A stretch of 64,000 bases of DNA from Bacillus sp. SD088 (GCF_017355205.1 NZ_JADIJK010000007.1:62001-126000); one strand, 5' to 3'. Counted from the stretch's first letter, positions 49,508-60,243 are shown. Program-made: numbers and translations. Notes: a model not told the origin generated them from the sequence alone.

Positions 49508-51514
49508 TTAGCGATTCAGTAATTCTTCAACCTGAGCTACAACATTTTCAACGGTAAATCCGTATTCTGCCATGACTTTTCCTCCTGGTGCTGAGGCACC
49601 GAATCGATCGATTCCAAGTACTGCTCCGTCATCACCAGTGTATCTTTCCCAGCCAAAGGAAGAACCCACTTCAATGGCAAGACGCTTTTTAACAGAGCTA
49701 GGCAATACAGATTCCTTATACTCTTTTGATTGCTTTTCAAACCGATCCCATGAAGGCATACTTACAACTGTTGCTTGGATTCCCTTGTCAGCTAATGCTT
49801 GCTGAGACTCCACAGCCAAGTTTACCTCTGAACCTGTTGCTAGAAGGAGAAGGTCTACATTTTCCTCTTTTGCAGGAGAAACAACATAGGCACCTTTTTC
49901 TACCCCATCAACCGCTCCATCAATAGTTCCAGGCATCGTATCTAAGTTTTGGCGTGTTAGTACAAGAGCTGTAGGTTGATGCTTCGAATTTAATGCTAGA
50001 CGCCAAGCCGCTGCTGTTTCATTTCCATCTGCTGGTCTGATAACTGAAAGGCCAGGCATAGCACGTAATGAAGCTAGCTGTTCAATTGGTTCGTGAGTTG
50101 GTCCATCTTCTCCAACCGCAATACTATCATGAGTAAATACATAGGTAACAGGTAGTTCCATTAAAGAAGCTAGACGAATAGCGGGACGTAAATAATCAGA
50201 GAACACGAAGAAGGTTCCGCCAAAGACATGTAACCCACCATGGAGCACCATGCCATTCATCGCTGCACCCATACCAAATTCTCTTACCCCAAACCAAATA
50301 TTTCTTCCAGAATAGTCGTCTGCACTATAATCAGGAGAACCAGAGATCATTGTTTTATTAGAACCAGCCAAGTCAGCTGCTCCGCCAATTAGGCTAGGCG
50401 TATTTTTAGCAATCGCATTTAGAACTTCACTGCTTGATGCTCTTGTTGCTAAGCTTTTCCCTTCCTCATAGACAGGAATATCTTGATCCCAATTTTCAGG
50501 AAGCTTTCCAGCAATGGCTTGTTCAAATTGGCTTGCAAGTTCTGGGTATGCTTGCTTATATTTAGCTAAGCGGTTTTCCCACTCAGATTCTTTTTCTTGT
50601 CCATTTTTAATAATTGTTTTTTCGAATAATTCATAGACTTCTGCTGGGACATGGAAATCTTCTTCATATGTCCATTTATAGTATTCTTTTGTTAGCTTCA
50701 TTTCATCCTCGCCTAATGGAGCACCGTGAACAGCTGATTTCCCAGATTTATTCGGAGAGCCATAGCCAATAACCGTTTTTACTTCAATTAAGGTTGGTTT
50801 AGAGGTTTCCGCCTTTGCTTCTTCCAAAGCTTTGGCGATTTCTTCGACGTTATTTCCATCCCCTACTCTAATATAGTGCCAACCATAAGCTTTAAAACGA
50901 TCTCCTACATTTTCAGAGAAGGATTTATCAAGTTCTCCATCAAGAGTGATATCATTGGAGTCATATAATAAAATCATTTTTCCTAATTTTAAGTGACCAG
51001 CTAGGGAAACTGCCTCAGATGAAACACCTTCCATTAAATCGCCATCACCACATAATGCGTAAGTATAGTGATCCACCACATTATAGCCATCTTGATTATA
51101 GGTAGCTGCGAGATGCTTCTCAGCCATTGCCATCCCAACGGCCATTGCAATTCCTTGGCCAAGTGGCCCTGTTGTTGCTTCTACACCTGGAGTATGACCA
51201 TACTCAGGATGCCCGGGTGTTCTACTTCCCCATTGGCGGAAATTCTTAATGTCATCCATTTCAACACCATAACCTGATAGATGCAGTAAGCTATATAGTA
51301 ACATGGAGCCATGTCCTGCTGAAAGCACAAAACGATCACGGTTAAACCAAGCTGGATTTTTCGGATTATGATCCATAAATCTTGTCCATAGTGTATAGGC
51401 CATAGGAGCTGCACCCATTGGTAAGCCAGGATGTCCTGAATTTGCTTTTTCAATCGCATCGATCGATAATGTTCGTATAGTATTTATTGCTATTTGATCC
51501 TCTTTCGTAAACAT
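49508..51514 (-). CDS. tkt: Transketolase
   Basis: TPP enzyme of the pentose phosphate pathway; moves two-carbon units between sugar phosphates. 668 residues: [36 protein letters not shown], the TPP motif [20 protein letters not shown], pyrimidine domain [20 protein letters not shown], and C-terminal domain [29 protein letters not shown] lies before the ATG. Follows ynzC in the conserved block. Confidence 0.97.
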   Translation of the reverse strand: MFTKEDQIAINTIRTLSIDAIEKANSGHPGLPMGAAPMAYTLWTRFMDHNPKNPAWFNRDRFVLSAGHGSMLLYSLLHLSGYGVEMDDIKNFRQWGSRTPGHPEYGHTPGVEATTGPLGQGIAMAVGMAMAEKHLAATYNQDGYNVVDHYTYALCGDGDLMEGVSSEAVSLAGHLKLGKMILLYDSNDITLDGELDKSFSENVGDRFKAYGWHYIRVGDGNNVEEIAKALEEAKAETSKPTLIEVKTVIGYGSPNKSGKSAVHGAPLGEDEMKLTKEYYKWTYEEDFHVPAEVYELFEKTIIKNGQEKESEWENRLAKYKQAYPELASQFEQAIAGKLPENWDQDIPVYEEGKSLATRASSSEVLNAIAKNTPSLIGGAADLAGSNKTMISGSPDYSADDYSGRNIWFGVREFGMGAAMNGMVLHGGLHVFGGTFFVFSDYLRPAIRLASLMELPVTYVFTHDSIAVGEDGPTHEPIEQLASLRAMPGLSVIRPADGNETAAAWRLALNSKHQPTALVLTRQNLDTMPGTIDGAVDGVEKGAYVVSPAKEENVDLLLLATGSEVNLAVESQQALADKGIQATVVSMPSWDRFEKQSKEYKESVLPSSVKKRLAIEVGSSFGWERYTGDDGAVLGIDRFGASAPGGKVMAEYGFTVENVVAQVEELLNR

Positions 51515-51598
51515 ATCTCAACTTCCTTTCACTCAATCTGCTTTATATTTTACCATATTTTGAAAAACTTGCATCAACTTCCTTATTGAGCATGCGTT

Positions 51599-51838
51599 TT
51601 AATGAAGTTTTTTGTTTTTTCCTTCTTGAATGCGTTTGACCTTTTCAGGTGTTACATCTTGGCCCTCTGTATCGAAAACACGTACATTTTCGATTGTTTG
51701 CCTCATGGATGAACGAAATTGCTGTAAATATTCAGAGCGAAGCTTTGTTTGTTCTTTCGCTTCTTCATTTGATAGTCCTGATGTTTTAGCTTTTTTGGCC
51801 AATTGATTAATTCTTTTAATTTTTTCCTTTGATAACAT
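51599..51838 (-). CDS. ynzC: YnzC family (DUF896) protein
   Basis: 79 residues with the signature KIKRINQLAKKAKTSGLSNE and AKEQTKLRSEYLQQFRSSMR, a helical hairpin seen in YnzC of B. subtilis. The C-terminus is KGKNKKLH-like and basic. In B. subtilis ynzC is the third gene of the LexA-controlled yneA-yneB-ynzC operon; here a terminator-like hairpin lies between yneB and ynzC. Molecular role not established. Confidence 0.92.
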   Translation of the reverse strand: MLSKEKIKRINQLAKKAKTSGLSNEEAKEQTKLRSEYLQQFRSSMRQTIENVRVFDTEGQDVTPEKVKRIQEGKNKKLH

Positions 51839-51883
51839 AAAGAAGCTCCTTTAAACTTGGCATAATTTATATTATCCTACTAA

Positions 51884-51910
51884 AAAAAAGCACAGATCAC
51901 AAATGATCTG
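51884..51910 (-). terminator. Hairpin between yneB and ynzC
   Basis: On the minus strand CAGATCA, TTTG loop, TGATCTG, then TGCTTTTTTTT. It could limit read-through of the SOS transcript from yneA-yneB into ynzC. Confidence 0.75.
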
Positions 51911-51923
51911 CCTTCAACTAAAG

Positions 51924-52598
<675 letters not shown>

Positions 52599-52922
52599 TT
52601 ACTCTTCCTTTAGTGCCATTTTCAGTTGTGAAGGCGAAGAATGAATATATTCACCTGGTATAACAAGTTGTTCACCGCTTTTGATCACTTTTCCATAAAG
52701 TTGATTTTCCTTCTCAATAATTTTTACAAATTGAGCGGTTGAAATCCCGTATTCTTCCGCATATTTCTTTGAGATCGACCAAAGGGAATCTCCTTCTTGA
52801 ACTGTTACAGTTAAATGGGTTTGCTCACTACTTGTCTTACTACTTATTATATAAATTCCCATAAGAAATGTAATGAATATAAATACAATGATAAATGAAT
52901 ATTTTCTCCATAAAGTTATCAT
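52599..52922 (-). CDS. yneA: Cell division suppressor YneA
   Basis: 107 residues: one membrane helix (about 9-27; SFIIVFIFITFLMGIYII) and a LysM domain (VTVQEGDSLWSISKKYAEEY through IKSGEQLVIP). In B. subtilis YneA is the SOS division inhibitor, made on DNA damage and acting at the division site outside the membrane. It is divergent from lexA, with a consensus promoter holding a LexA box in its spacer. yneB follows after 12 bases. Confidence 0.93.
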   Translation of the reverse strand: MITLWRKYSFIIVFIFITFLMGIYIISSKTSSEQTHLTVTVQEGDSLWSISKKYAEEYGISTAQFVKIIEKENQLYGKVIKSGEQLVIPGEYIHSSPSQLKMALKEE

Positions 52923-52946
52923 ATTTATGACCCCCGTCTTTTTTTA

Positions 52947-53048
52947 GAATGTTTGTTCTTATGTAAATTCATTATATGAGAACAACCGTTTGTTGTCAAT
53001 GCTTTTTTCGAACTTACGTTTGTTGTATATGTATTTTCGTGCTATAAT
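52947..53048. promoter_or_regulatory. Divergent SOS control region with three LexA boxes
   Basis: LexA boxes: GAATGTTTGTTC (52947-52958), GAACAACCGTTT (52980-52991), GAACTTACGTTT (53010-53021). The yneA promoter (minus) is TTGACA (52999-52994), 17 bases, TATAAT (52976-52971), with the second box in its spacer. The lexA promoter (plus) is TTGTTG (53020-53025), 17 bases, TATAAT (53043-53048), with the third box overlapping its -35. Both are blocked when LexA is bound. Confidence 0.9.
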
Positions 53049-53084
53049 TAAGATAGATATATTTATAGAGGGAGAGTGAGACAT

Positions 53085-53708
53085 TTGACAAAGTTATCCA
53101 AAAGACAACAAGACATTATTGATTTCATAAAAAATGAAGTGAAAAGCAAAGGATATCCTCCATCCGTACGGGAAATTGGACAGGCTGTTGGATTAGCTTC
53201 GAGTTCAACGGTTCATGGGCATCTTGCTCGGCTTGAAAAGAAAGGGTTAATTAGACGCGACCCTACAAAACCTAGGGCGATTGAGATTTTACAGGTAGAA
53301 GAAGATAATATTCCTCGCCAAAGAACAATCAATGTTCCTATTGTTGGTAAGGTTACTGCTGGACTACCTATTTCAGCCATTGAGAATATCGAAGAATATT
53401 TTCCTCTACCTGAACAATTAGTTCCCGATGACGAACAAATTTTCATGCTTGAAATTGTGGGTGAAAGCATGATCGAGACTGGTATCTTAGATGGTGATTA
53501 TGTAATTGTTCGACAACAGCAAACAGCCAATAATAATGATATTGTTGTAGCCATGACAGAAGATAACGAAGCAACAGTGAAACGCTTTTTTAAGGAAAAA
53601 GATTATTTCCGACTCCAGCCAGAAAACTCAAGTATGGAACCGATTATTTTAAGAGATGTTTCAATCTTAGGGAAAGTCATCGGTCTTTATCGGAATATTA
53701 TTCATTAA
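53085..53708 (+). CDS. lexA: SOS repressor LexA
   Basis: 207 residues from TTG 53085, which gives [20 protein letters not shown], the usual LexA beginning; GTG 53076 adds three residues inside the binding-site region. Winged helix ([20 protein letters not shown]), cleavage site Ala92-Gly93 in [12 protein letters not shown], and protease dyad Ser128 ([13 protein letters not shown]) and Lys166 (EATVKRFF). RecA filaments trigger self-cleavage. It represses its own promoter and yneA through boxes in the shared gap, and probably uvrX-yolD and parE in this window. Confidence 0.97.
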   Translation: MTKLSKRQQDIIDFIKNEVKSKGYPPSVREIGQAVGLASSSTVHGHLARLEKKGLIRRDPTKPRAIEILQVEEDNIPRQRTINVPIVGKVTAGLPISAIENIEEYFPLPEQLVPDDEQIFMLEIVGESMIETGILDGDYVIVRQQQTANNNDIVVAMTEDNEATVKRFFKEKDYFRLQPENSSMEPIILRDVSILGKVIGLYRNIIH

Positions 53709-53714
53709 TCTTCC

Positions 53715-53746
53715 AAGCCTTAACTGCATATGAGTTAAGGCTTTTT
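53715..53746 (+). terminator. Terminator of lexA
   Basis: AAGCCTTAACT and AGTTAAGGCTT, 7-base loop, then TTT. Confidence 0.85.
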
Positions 53747-53808
53747 AGTTACTTTGGAAACTATAAAATTGTCGCTTGTGGATAAGTAACTTATGTTGCG
53801 GTCGGCAT

Positions 53809-53903
53809 CCAGCTCCAGCGCCTAGCCCCTCGAGGTCAAATAACCCTGAACCTAGGAAGGGAACATTTGCTTGTCGGGGCTGATCAAGGCGCTTGCGCTT
53901 TTG
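53809..53903 (-). repeat. Repeat family A, copy 4 (short)
   Basis: In minus orientation: AAAAGCGCAAGCGCCTTGAT right after the spoIIP stop, CCCCGACAAGCAAATGTT, CCCTTCCTAGGTTCAGGG, TTATTTGACCTCGAGGGGCT and AGGCGCTGGAGCTGG. The CCCTTCCTAGGTTCAGGG part matches the right arm of the hairpin of copy 3 at all but two bases, so one arm of the hairpin was lost here. The module shared by copies 2 and 3 is missing. Confidence 0.78.
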
Positions 53904-53906
53904 TAT

Positions 53907-55022
53907 TTATTTTGTTGTTTCAACCGCGTCGTCCCAATAATACTCACTTATTACATCTGCTAGTGCATCAACTGTACGATTTAGCTCCTCCTCTGTGTTA
54001 TCGATTCCCCCAATCTCCATTACAATCGACTTCTCTGCTAGGTCCTGATTATAAACCCCGTTACTTCCCATCGATTTTTGTTTCTTGAATGCTCCCCTTG
54101 AAACTGTTGGATACTTTTTCTCCAGCAATTGATGAAGATCATTGGCAAAAGCAAAGTTTTTCTCAAAATGATCATGCCCCGTCCCAATGACAAACATCAC
54201 TTTGGCATAAGATTTGCCATTTATCTCAGTAGTCGTCGTATCTTTCCTAGCAGCATCGCGGTGGATATCAAAGACAATGTCGATGCCCTTATTTTGATTC
54301 AATGTTTCCGCAGCCACTTCTCTCGATGCTACATAAGATTGACCATAGTCCATATTTCGTTCATTTAACAAGGCCTGTATATCCTTTTGTTCTACTAAAG
54401 TATTAATCCCCTTATCCTTCAATTTCTCACTTAGTCGTTTTCCAAACAGAGTGATATTTTTTTCTTTATGGAATGTTTCATTTGCTTCTTTTGCATTTGG
54501 GAGCATTGGGAAAAATGATTCATACGTATGTGTATGATAAATATATACTTTGTAATCCTCCGTCAAATCTTTTTCCGTTTTTTCTTGTTCCTCTTTATCC
54601 TCTTGCTCTTTTTGTTCTGGATTAGCATCCTCCTCATTTTCCCAGTAGTCGAAATCTTTCGGGGGAGGAGATTCAATCGGTAGATTTGTAAAATCCGTTC
54701 CTTTTCCCGCGATTAGAATTTGCGGAGTGACAGCTCGTAAACCAGGGATTTCCGTAATCAGAAATGTTTTCATATCTGTTAAATTTATATTCGTCATAAA
54801 CTCTAATGCCACTTCGCCTAAGGAGCTTTCCTTCTGAGTGTCTAGGACAGATGTAAGCGAATGATTTTCAAGACTCATAAGGTATAAGAATGACTCTGTT
54901 CTTGAGAAATCATCTCCTAAAAATGACAGAAAGTTTACTTTAATACTTGAAAAGGCGATAGCCGAAGTAAGACAAAATATTGCAATGATGGTTAGGGTAG
55001 ATTTTGCTACAAATCGGAACAT
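53907..55022 (-). CDS. spoIIP: Stage II sporulation protein P
   Basis: 371 residues: N-terminal membrane helix (about 8-28), acidic linker (about 125-155, EEDANPEQKEQEDKEEQEKT), and a SpoIIP peptidase domain with VYIYHTHTYESFFPML, IDIVFDIHRDAARKDTT and KSIVMEIGGIDNTEEE, where the zinc-binding residues are found. With SpoIID and SpoIIM it degrades septal peptidoglycan during engulfment, acting as amidase and endopeptidase. Located beside lexA rather than beside gpr as in B. subtilis, so it may be a paralogue. The start has AGGACTGAAGTGA before it. Confidence 0.93.
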   Translation of the reverse strand: MFRFVAKSTLTIIAIFCLTSAIAFSSIKVNFLSFLGDDFSRTESFLYLMSLENHSLTSVLDTQKESSLGEVALEFMTNINLTDMKTFLITEIPGLRAVTPQILIAGKGTDFTNLPIESPPPKDFDYWENEEDANPEQKEQEDKEEQEKTEKDLTEDYKVYIYHTHTYESFFPMLPNAKEANETFHKEKNITLFGKRLSEKLKDKGINTLVEQKDIQALLNERNMDYGQSYVASREVAAETLNQNKGIDIVFDIHRDAARKDTTTTEINGKSYAKVMFVIGTGHDHFEKNFAFANDLHQLLEKKYPTVSRGAFKKQKSMGSNGVYNQDLAEKSIVMEIGGIDNTEEELNRTVDALADVISEYYWDDAVETTK

Positions 55023-55240
55023 TCACTTCAGTCCTTTATAAAATTTGTCTTTATTCATCTTTATGAAAAGAATTAGTAGTCTATGAGGAAAATTTACAAG
55101 AATAGATAGAATGAGGGAAAGAACGTGATAACAGAAACGGTTGTGGAATTTGAAAAAGTTACATCGAGAACAGAAGAATTTCATTACAATCTTTCCTTCT
55201 GCTCTCTTTTTCGTCTGTATAAATGGAGAAGAAGAACCCA

Positions 55241-55272
55241 AAAAAGGCGGGCTGCAAAATTTGCAACCCGCC
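55241..55272 (-). terminator. Terminator of ppc
   Basis: GGCGGG-C-TGCAAA and TTTGCA-A-CCCGCC with TTTTTT following on the minus strand. Confidence 0.88.
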
Positions 55273-55294
55273 TCACGGACATACGCTCGATGAA

Positions 55295-58045
55295 TCAACC
55301 AGTATTGACTAAACCAGCAGCTACCCCATTAATGGTAAGCAATACTTCCGTCACTAAATCCTCTGATGGTTCATCGGTTTCTCTTAATTTTTGAATTAAA
55401 TAGACTTGCAAGAAATTTAAAGGATCTACATATGGATTTCTTCTATGCACAGATTCTTTAATATTTGGAACATGGTCGAGAAGTTCTTCATTTTCAGAAA
55501 TGAGCAATAAAGCTTTTTTCGTCCGCTGATATTCATCAAAAATATTACTATAAATTCTCTCCGCTATATCAGGTGACTGAACCAATGTTAGATATTGCTT
55601 TGCTGTTGCCATATCTGCTTTCATAAGAGCCATTTGTAAATTATTAATTGTCGAACGGAAAAATGGCCATTTACGATACATTGTTTGTAATATTTCTAGA
55701 TGCTGTGGCTTTTGGTTAATAAAGGTTTCGAGCCCAGTCCCTGCCGCATACCATGCTGGCAGCATATGACGAGATTGAGTCCAAGCAAAAACCCAAGGAA
55801 TCGCTCTGAGGTCCTCAAATTGCTGACTATTTTTTCTACTCATTGGTCGCGAACCTATATTGAGTGCACCAATTTCTTTCAGTGGTGTTGCTTGATTAAA
55901 GTAAGTAAGGAAATCTGGATCACCAAACACTAACGACTGATACTTCTTTAATGAATGTTTGGACATTTCTTCCATCGCCAATTCCCAATCCTTCTCACGG
56001 GTAGAATCGACTTGTGATTCACTTGAAGCTCGAACGCTTGCTTCAAGTAATGCTGATGCAGCTTGTTCTAAATTTCTGTATGCAATGTCAGAGATTAAAT
56101 ACCTTGAAGAGAGAACCTCTCCTTGTTCTGTAATCTTAACTCCATCTCCTAATGTTTCCACTGGTTGTGAAAGAATACTGGTATTCAATGATCCACCACC
56201 GCGTCCTAATGAACCACCACGTCCATGGAAAAACTTAAGACGGATATCAAAATCCTTTGCCATATTATGGATCTCTTGCTGAGCTTTAAAGAGCTTCCAA
56301 TTGGCCGTTAACGTTCCGCCATCCTTGCTTCCATCTGAGTAGCCTAACATTATTTCCTGATGATTCTGATGTGCCTTTAGCTGATTGTAATAGACATCCA
56401 TTTCGAATAAAGTCTTCATAATTTTTGGACCCGCAATTAAATCATCGATGGTTTCCAATAATGGAGCAACATTGATGTCAGATTCCACTGTACCATCAGC
56501 ATACAGACGATAAATCCCAGCCTCTTTTGCGAGTAATAATACTTCCAGTAAATCACTTGCAGATTGGGTCATAGAGATTAGATACACTTGAATAGAACGT
56601 TTACCAAACTCTTTATGAGCATTTCTAATTAAATGAAAGATCTTTAAAATGTCCCTTGTTTGTTTTGAATAATCCTCTTCGAATAATAGTAATGGACGAG
56701 GGTTATTTAGTGCCTCTTGCAGGATCTTTATTTTTTCCGCTTCGTTGAGTTCTGAATAATTCTTTGTGATATTAACAGCTTTAAAAATCTCGTTTACTGC
56801 AAATTCATGTTCCCCGCTATGATTACGAATATCTAAAGTGACTAAGTGAAATCCAAATAATTTTACTTGCCTAATCAGTGTACGTAATGATTTAAGGGTT
56901 TTACCCTGCGGCTGATGACTTTCTGCACTCTCCAAAATTAACTGTAAATCTTCTATCAGTTCCTCTGAATCTTTATAACCTAAATCAGATTTTCCAACCT
57001 CATGAAGTCTTTTTAAAATGATGGCAAATTTCCGACGATACACTTCTGATGTAACCGGCCATTTTTCCTCTCCATTTAAATAAACAGGCTCTTCTTTATC
57101 AATCGATTGTAATAGATTCTCATTTACTTTGATTCGAGCAGTGGATTGACTGAATCTCTTCATAAGCGCATTAATGGCATCGTCATATTTTTTAAGTATT
57201 AAAGTTCTTTGCATTTGCAATGTTTCCCAAGTGATTTCCGGCGTAACATTTGGGTTGCCATCCCTGTCCCCACCGATCCAAGAGCCAAAATGAAGAAAGT
57301 TAGGAACTTTCCAATCAAAATCGTCTATTTGATTCTTTAACTGTAATTCTAATTCTTCGTGTACAGCTGGAATGACATCAAATAACGTTTGGTCAAAATA
57401 GTAAAGTCCGTTACGAACTTCATCCAAAACCCTTGGCTTTCGATGACGCAATTCGTCTGTTTGCCATAGAGTCGCCACTTCATTATAAAGATTTCCTAAT
57501 AAGTTTTCTTTCTCTAATTCTTCAATAGCTGGACGGTTTAAATTCTGCAAAATCGTAGAGATTCTCTTTTGTATCTCTAGTACAGTGCGCTTTGTTGCCT
57601 CCGTTGGATGAGCCGTAATGATAAGCTCAATGGACAGATCATGAATAACATTTTGCAAGGCTTCATTTGGCATCTTATAATCTTTTACTTTTGATACAGC
57701 TCTTTCAATTGAAAAAGGTTGAGCTTTCTGTTCCTCTACTTTATATTGCTTTCTTCTACGCATTCGGTGATTTTGTTCAGCGATATTAATTAAATGAAAA
57801 TAAATCGAAAAGGCTCTTATCACATTTTGTCGCATAGGTGGTTGCAGTTGCTGAATTTTCTCTTTTAGTTGCTGATAAATATTGACATCATATTCTTGCC
57901 TTAGCTTTTTCGTCATTTCCCTAATAGCTTCTACTTCATCAAATAATTCAACACCACCATGGTGAACAAGAATTTCTCCTAAAATATTCCCTAGTTTTTT
58001 TACATCGCTTCTCAATAAAGCGTTTCGATCGATTGTCTCGTTCAT
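55295..58045 (-). CDS. ppc: Phosphoenolpyruvate carboxylase
   Basis: Fixes bicarbonate onto phosphoenolpyruvate to refill oxaloacetate. 916 residues, full-length bacterial type: catalytic histidine region IELIITAHPTEATKRTVLEI, GSWIGGDRDGNPNVT, MLGYSDGSKDGG, FFHGRGGSLGRGGGS, QSRHMLPAWYAAGTGLE, and C-terminal LLTINGVAAGLVNTG. Many bacilli, including B. subtilis, use pyruvate carboxylase and lack ppc, so this is a notable metabolic trait. GGAGGA precedes the ATG. Monocistronic. Confidence 0.96.
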   Translation of the reverse strand: MNETIDRNALLRSDVKKLGNILGEILVHHGGVELFDEVEAIREMTKKLRQEYDVNIYQQLKEKIQQLQPPMRQNVIRAFSIYFHLINIAEQNHRMRRRKQYKVEEQKAQPFSIERAVSKVKDYKMPNEALQNVIHDLSIELIITAHPTEATKRTVLEIQKRISTILQNLNRPAIEELEKENLLGNLYNEVATLWQTDELRHRKPRVLDEVRNGLYYFDQTLFDVIPAVHEELELQLKNQIDDFDWKVPNFLHFGSWIGGDRDGNPNVTPEITWETLQMQRTLILKKYDDAINALMKRFSQSTARIKVNENLLQSIDKEEPVYLNGEEKWPVTSEVYRRKFAIILKRLHEVGKSDLGYKDSEELIEDLQLILESAESHQPQGKTLKSLRTLIRQVKLFGFHLVTLDIRNHSGEHEFAVNEIFKAVNITKNYSELNEAEKIKILQEALNNPRPLLLFEEDYSKQTRDILKIFHLIRNAHKEFGKRSIQVYLISMTQSASDLLEVLLLAKEAGIYRLYADGTVESDINVAPLLETIDDLIAGPKIMKTLFEMDVYYNQLKAHQNHQEIMLGYSDGSKDGGTLTANWKLFKAQQEIHNMAKDFDIRLKFFHGRGGSLGRGGGSLNTSILSQPVETLGDGVKITEQGEVLSSRYLISDIAYRNLEQAASALLEASVRASSESQVDSTREKDWELAMEEMSKHSLKKYQSLVFGDPDFLTYFNQATPLKEIGALNIGSRPMSRKNSQQFEDLRAIPWVFAWTQSRHMLPAWYAAGTGLETFINQKPQHLEILQTMYRKWPFFRSTINNLQMALMKADMATAKQYLTLVQSPDIAERIYSNIFDEYQRTKKALLLISENEELLDHVPNIKESVHRRNPYVDPLNFLQVYLIQKLRETDEPSEDLVTEVLLTINGVAAGLVNTG

Positions 58046-58427
58046 AAAATCCTCCTTCTTCTAGCTTATAAAAAATCATCACCTAAATAATAAAAATTAT
58101 CTTACATATTTGCGTGATCAGATTAAGCTAAGTATATTATTCTGTTAACTAAATTTGAAAGATTGAATGGGCAAAGAAATTCATGCGAGATAAACAAAGA
58201 CAGTTTACCTCCCAACGGGTATAAACTGTCCTTTATTGATAGAATATGTACCGCCTGAAAGTACATATAATTTTATCATAGTTAAAATTAACTGGCAAAT
58301 TTTTTGGAATTTTGACGAATACACCAGCCACATATTAATTTTCTGTTCTCCCCTGTGTAAGCATCCATATGCACTCCACTGATGGCAGTCTTTCTTTATA
58401 AAACGAAAACTAGGTATTTGAACATAC
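58046..58427. other. Intergenic stretch with hairpin and short minus-strand frames
   Basis: A hairpin GACAGTTTA / TAAACTGTC (58199-58230, 14-base loop) is clear. On the minus strand two short frames, MDAYTGENRKLICGWCIRQN and MIKLYVLSGGTYSINKGQFI (with a few more residues each), look protein-like; the second resembles the opening of MBL-fold lactonases. Neither has a good binding site and both stop quickly, so I treat them as debris. Confidence 0.4.
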
Positions 58428-58453
58428 ACATGATGGACACCTCTCATAATATA
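58428..58453 (+). promoter_or_regulatory. Candidate sigma-K promoter of cotD-like gene
   Basis: AC (58428-58429), 15 bases, CATAATATA (58445-58453), fitting the mother-cell sigma-K pattern AC-N-CATANNNTA. It lies 22 bases before the start codon of a spore coat gene, where late mother-cell expression is expected. Confidence 0.6.
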
Positions 58454-58475
58454 TAGTGAAAAGGAGGCTGTTATA

Positions 58476-58796
58476 ATGAATAGGAACAAACCTTGTGGGT
58501 GCGAAGGAAAGTGCAATTGCGGATATCCTGAGGTAAAGCCAGCGCAGCAGTTACCAGCCCAGACTATGCCTGCACAGTATAGCCCAACAAAACAATTCAA
58601 TGAGTATCAAGGCCAAGATGTTTATATCCCTATGGTCCACCCATCACACACAACGCAACAACAGCATACAACGTATAAATATATGCATTCTTACCCCCAC
58701 ACACAATCTGTTGTTAATTCGGTATCTGAAGAACATTACTGCGTTTGTCCACCAAACCAACATTCCTGTTGTAAACCGACAAAATATTGGCGTTAA
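58476..58796 (+). CDS. Spore coat protein, CotD-like
   Basis: 106 residues, rich in Cys, His, Gln, Pro and Tyr. It begins with a cysteine cluster (KPCGCEGKCNCGYPEVKP) and has the CotD-like core VHPSHTTQQQHTTYKYMHSY followed by PHTQSVVNSV and a Cys-rich end (CVCPPNQHSCCKP). CotD proteins are inner-coat components cross-linked through cysteine and tyrosine. AAGGAGG precedes the ATG and a sigma-K-like promoter lies upstream. Confidence 0.82.
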   Translation: MNRNKPCGCEGKCNCGYPEVKPAQQLPAQTMPAQYSPTKQFNEYQGQDVYIPMVHPSHTTQQQHTTYKYMHSYPHTQSVVNSVSEEHYCVCPPNQHSCCKPTKYWR

Positions 58797-58828
58797 TATC
58801 GCTTAGGTGACTGTTCTCGGAAAAAATA

Positions 58829-59134
58829 TTAAAAGACGAAGGGAGATAAAAAATGCTCCTCCTTCGTCTTTTCTTTGAAAAGTTTTTTGTTTCTATTAAG
58901 ATCGTATTTATATGTTATGAATATTTCAATGGTTATAACCCAAAAATCATCTTCGCCGATCCAATTTGCAGCCATTTTCTCAATAAATTGTTCATATGGC
59001 ATTGATTTGTGTGGAAAGTATGGTGCATCCCACTTTTTCAACTCTGGAGCATCCTCTTTGTAGATTAGCTCCCAAAGTTTTAATAAATCCTGTTCCTCAA
59101 TTTGACGAATGGTTAATTCATTATCACGATACAT
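58829..59134 (-). pseudogene. GNAT acetyltransferase, 3'-truncated
   Basis: The 101-codon frame starts like a GNAT protein (NELTIRQIEEQDLLKLWELI; PYFPHKSMPYEQFIEKMAAN; GEDDFWVI) but loses homology after DDFWVITIE, where the acetyl-CoA-binding half should begin. It then runs through non-homologous codons into the terminator of the cotD-like gene. The catalytic half is missing, so it is a remnant. A few bases of indel or a deletion at about 58900 would explain it. Confidence 0.75.
58833..58872 (+). terminator. Terminator of cotD-like gene
   Basis: AAGACGAAGGGAG pairs with CTCCTCCTTCGTCTT and is followed by TTC and TTTG; it overlaps the tail of the minus-strand GNAT remnant. Confidence 0.8.
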
Positions 59135-59398
59135 AATACCCTCTTTTCAATATTTAGTCGATTTTGTTTGATTGAAAAGAAGAATAAATCACCTACTTTT
59201 CAATCACCTTTTTGCATTGATATTTTTTCATTTTGCATCCCACCTCTCACATGTATAGAATTTATTATAATATTTATCGAGATCATACAGCAAGGTCAGC
59301 TCCTGTAACTGTTCAAACGAAAATACCTTGTATCATGGAACATTGTGAAATAGAAGAAATATTGTGAGTTTTAATTATGTAGTAAAGGGGACTTACGT

Positions 59399-59797
59399 AT
59401 GGAAAATTGTATATTCTGTAAAATTGGAAAAGGTGAAGCGAAATCTTGGAAGGTTTGTGAAGATGAATACGCATATGCATTTCTTGATATTAACCCTGTC
59501 AATGAATATCATACTTTAATCATTCCTAAGAAGCATTATGAGAACATTTTTGATATAACGGAAGAAGAATTATTTAGAGTCATTTCGGTCGTAAAGAAGG
59601 TTGTGTCGCTGTATAACGATAAACTCGGAATAAAGAATGTTCAAATCATTAATAGTTCAGGTCCAGAGGCTCAGCAGGATGTATTTCATTTTCATTTTCA
59701 CGTTGTTCCTAGAACATTAGGAGATAATCAAAATATTAAATGGACTACTCATAAAGAATGGCGAGAGAAGTTTGATGATTTGTTGGCAAAAATATAA
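59399..59797 (+). CDS. HIT family protein
   Basis: 132 residues with CIFCKIGKGE (zinc-type cysteines) at the start, AFLDINPVNEYHTLIIPKKH, and the histidine triad HFHFHVVPR near residue 102. HIT proteins hydrolyse nucleotide-phosphate bonds such as AMP-NH2 or dinucleoside polyphosphates; the exact substrate is not evident. B. subtilis Hit is a similar protein but lies elsewhere. AAAGGGG precedes the ATG. The 260 bases before it show only an AT-rich upstream region. Confidence 0.88.
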   Translation: MENCIFCKIGKGEAKSWKVCEDEYAYAFLDINPVNEYHTLIIPKKHYENIFDITEEELFRVISVVKKVVSLYNDKLGIKNVQIINSSGPEAQQDVFHFHFHVVPRTLGDNQNIKWTTHKEWREKFDDLLAKI

Positions 59798-59964
59798 ATG
59801 GGTTTACTTTAAGAAATCCTGCCGACAAAACACAGCTATTATTTAGTAAGCAAATAAGAATATATTATAATTACTCCTTGCTAAGCTAACAAGGTGTTTC
59901 TCTATTAGAGCTGAATTATGAAATTGATTCAATTAGTAATCGGGGAGTTAAAAATCTCACAAAG

Positions 59965-59997
59965 AAACCGCCAAAGCCAGGTGGCCTTAGCGGTTTT
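59965..59997 (+). terminator. Hairpin terminator between HIT gene and repeat copy 5
   Basis: AAACCGC ... GCGGTTTT with an inner CCA-GG-TGG helix. The 167 bases between the HIT stop and this hairpin hold nothing else that I can support. Confidence 0.75.
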
Positions 59998-60000
59998 CTA

Positions 60001-60240
60001 CCAGCTCCAGCGCCTAGCCCCTCGAGGTCAAATAACCTGAGACAATAAAAGTCAAAACCGGATTTTTCTTGTCTCAGAACATTTGCTTGTCGGAAGGCAA
60101 CAGGATGTTGGTCAGAACAGCGTTGCGACGTACCGGATGTACTAGTGCCAGACGAAGCGACAGGACATCGCGTTTGAGTCTGCCGCCAGGACGGCGCGAA
60201 CTTAGCCTTTCTTCCTATAGCAAGGCGTCTTGCGCTTTTC
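60001..60240 (-). repeat. Repeat family A, copy 5
   Basis: In minus orientation: AAAAGCGCAAGACGCCTTGC three bases after the glnA stop, GGCTAAGTTCGCGCC, a diverged form of the block shared by copies 2 and 3, GACAAGCAAATGTT, then the hairpin CTGAGACAA (60077-60069) / TTGTCTCAG (60045-60037), GGTTATTTGACCTCGAGGGG and GGCGCTGGAGCTGG. The hairpin differs wholly from those in copies 1 and 3, and its place relative to the other block is reversed compared with copy 3. Confidence 0.8.
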
Positions 60241-60243
60241 TTA

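Noticed and set aside
58205-58600. Minus-strand frame of 131 codons opposite the cotD-like gene
   Set aside because: It overlaps the coat gene and its promoter and changes character along its length; only its last 24 codons look protein-like and they lack a binding site.
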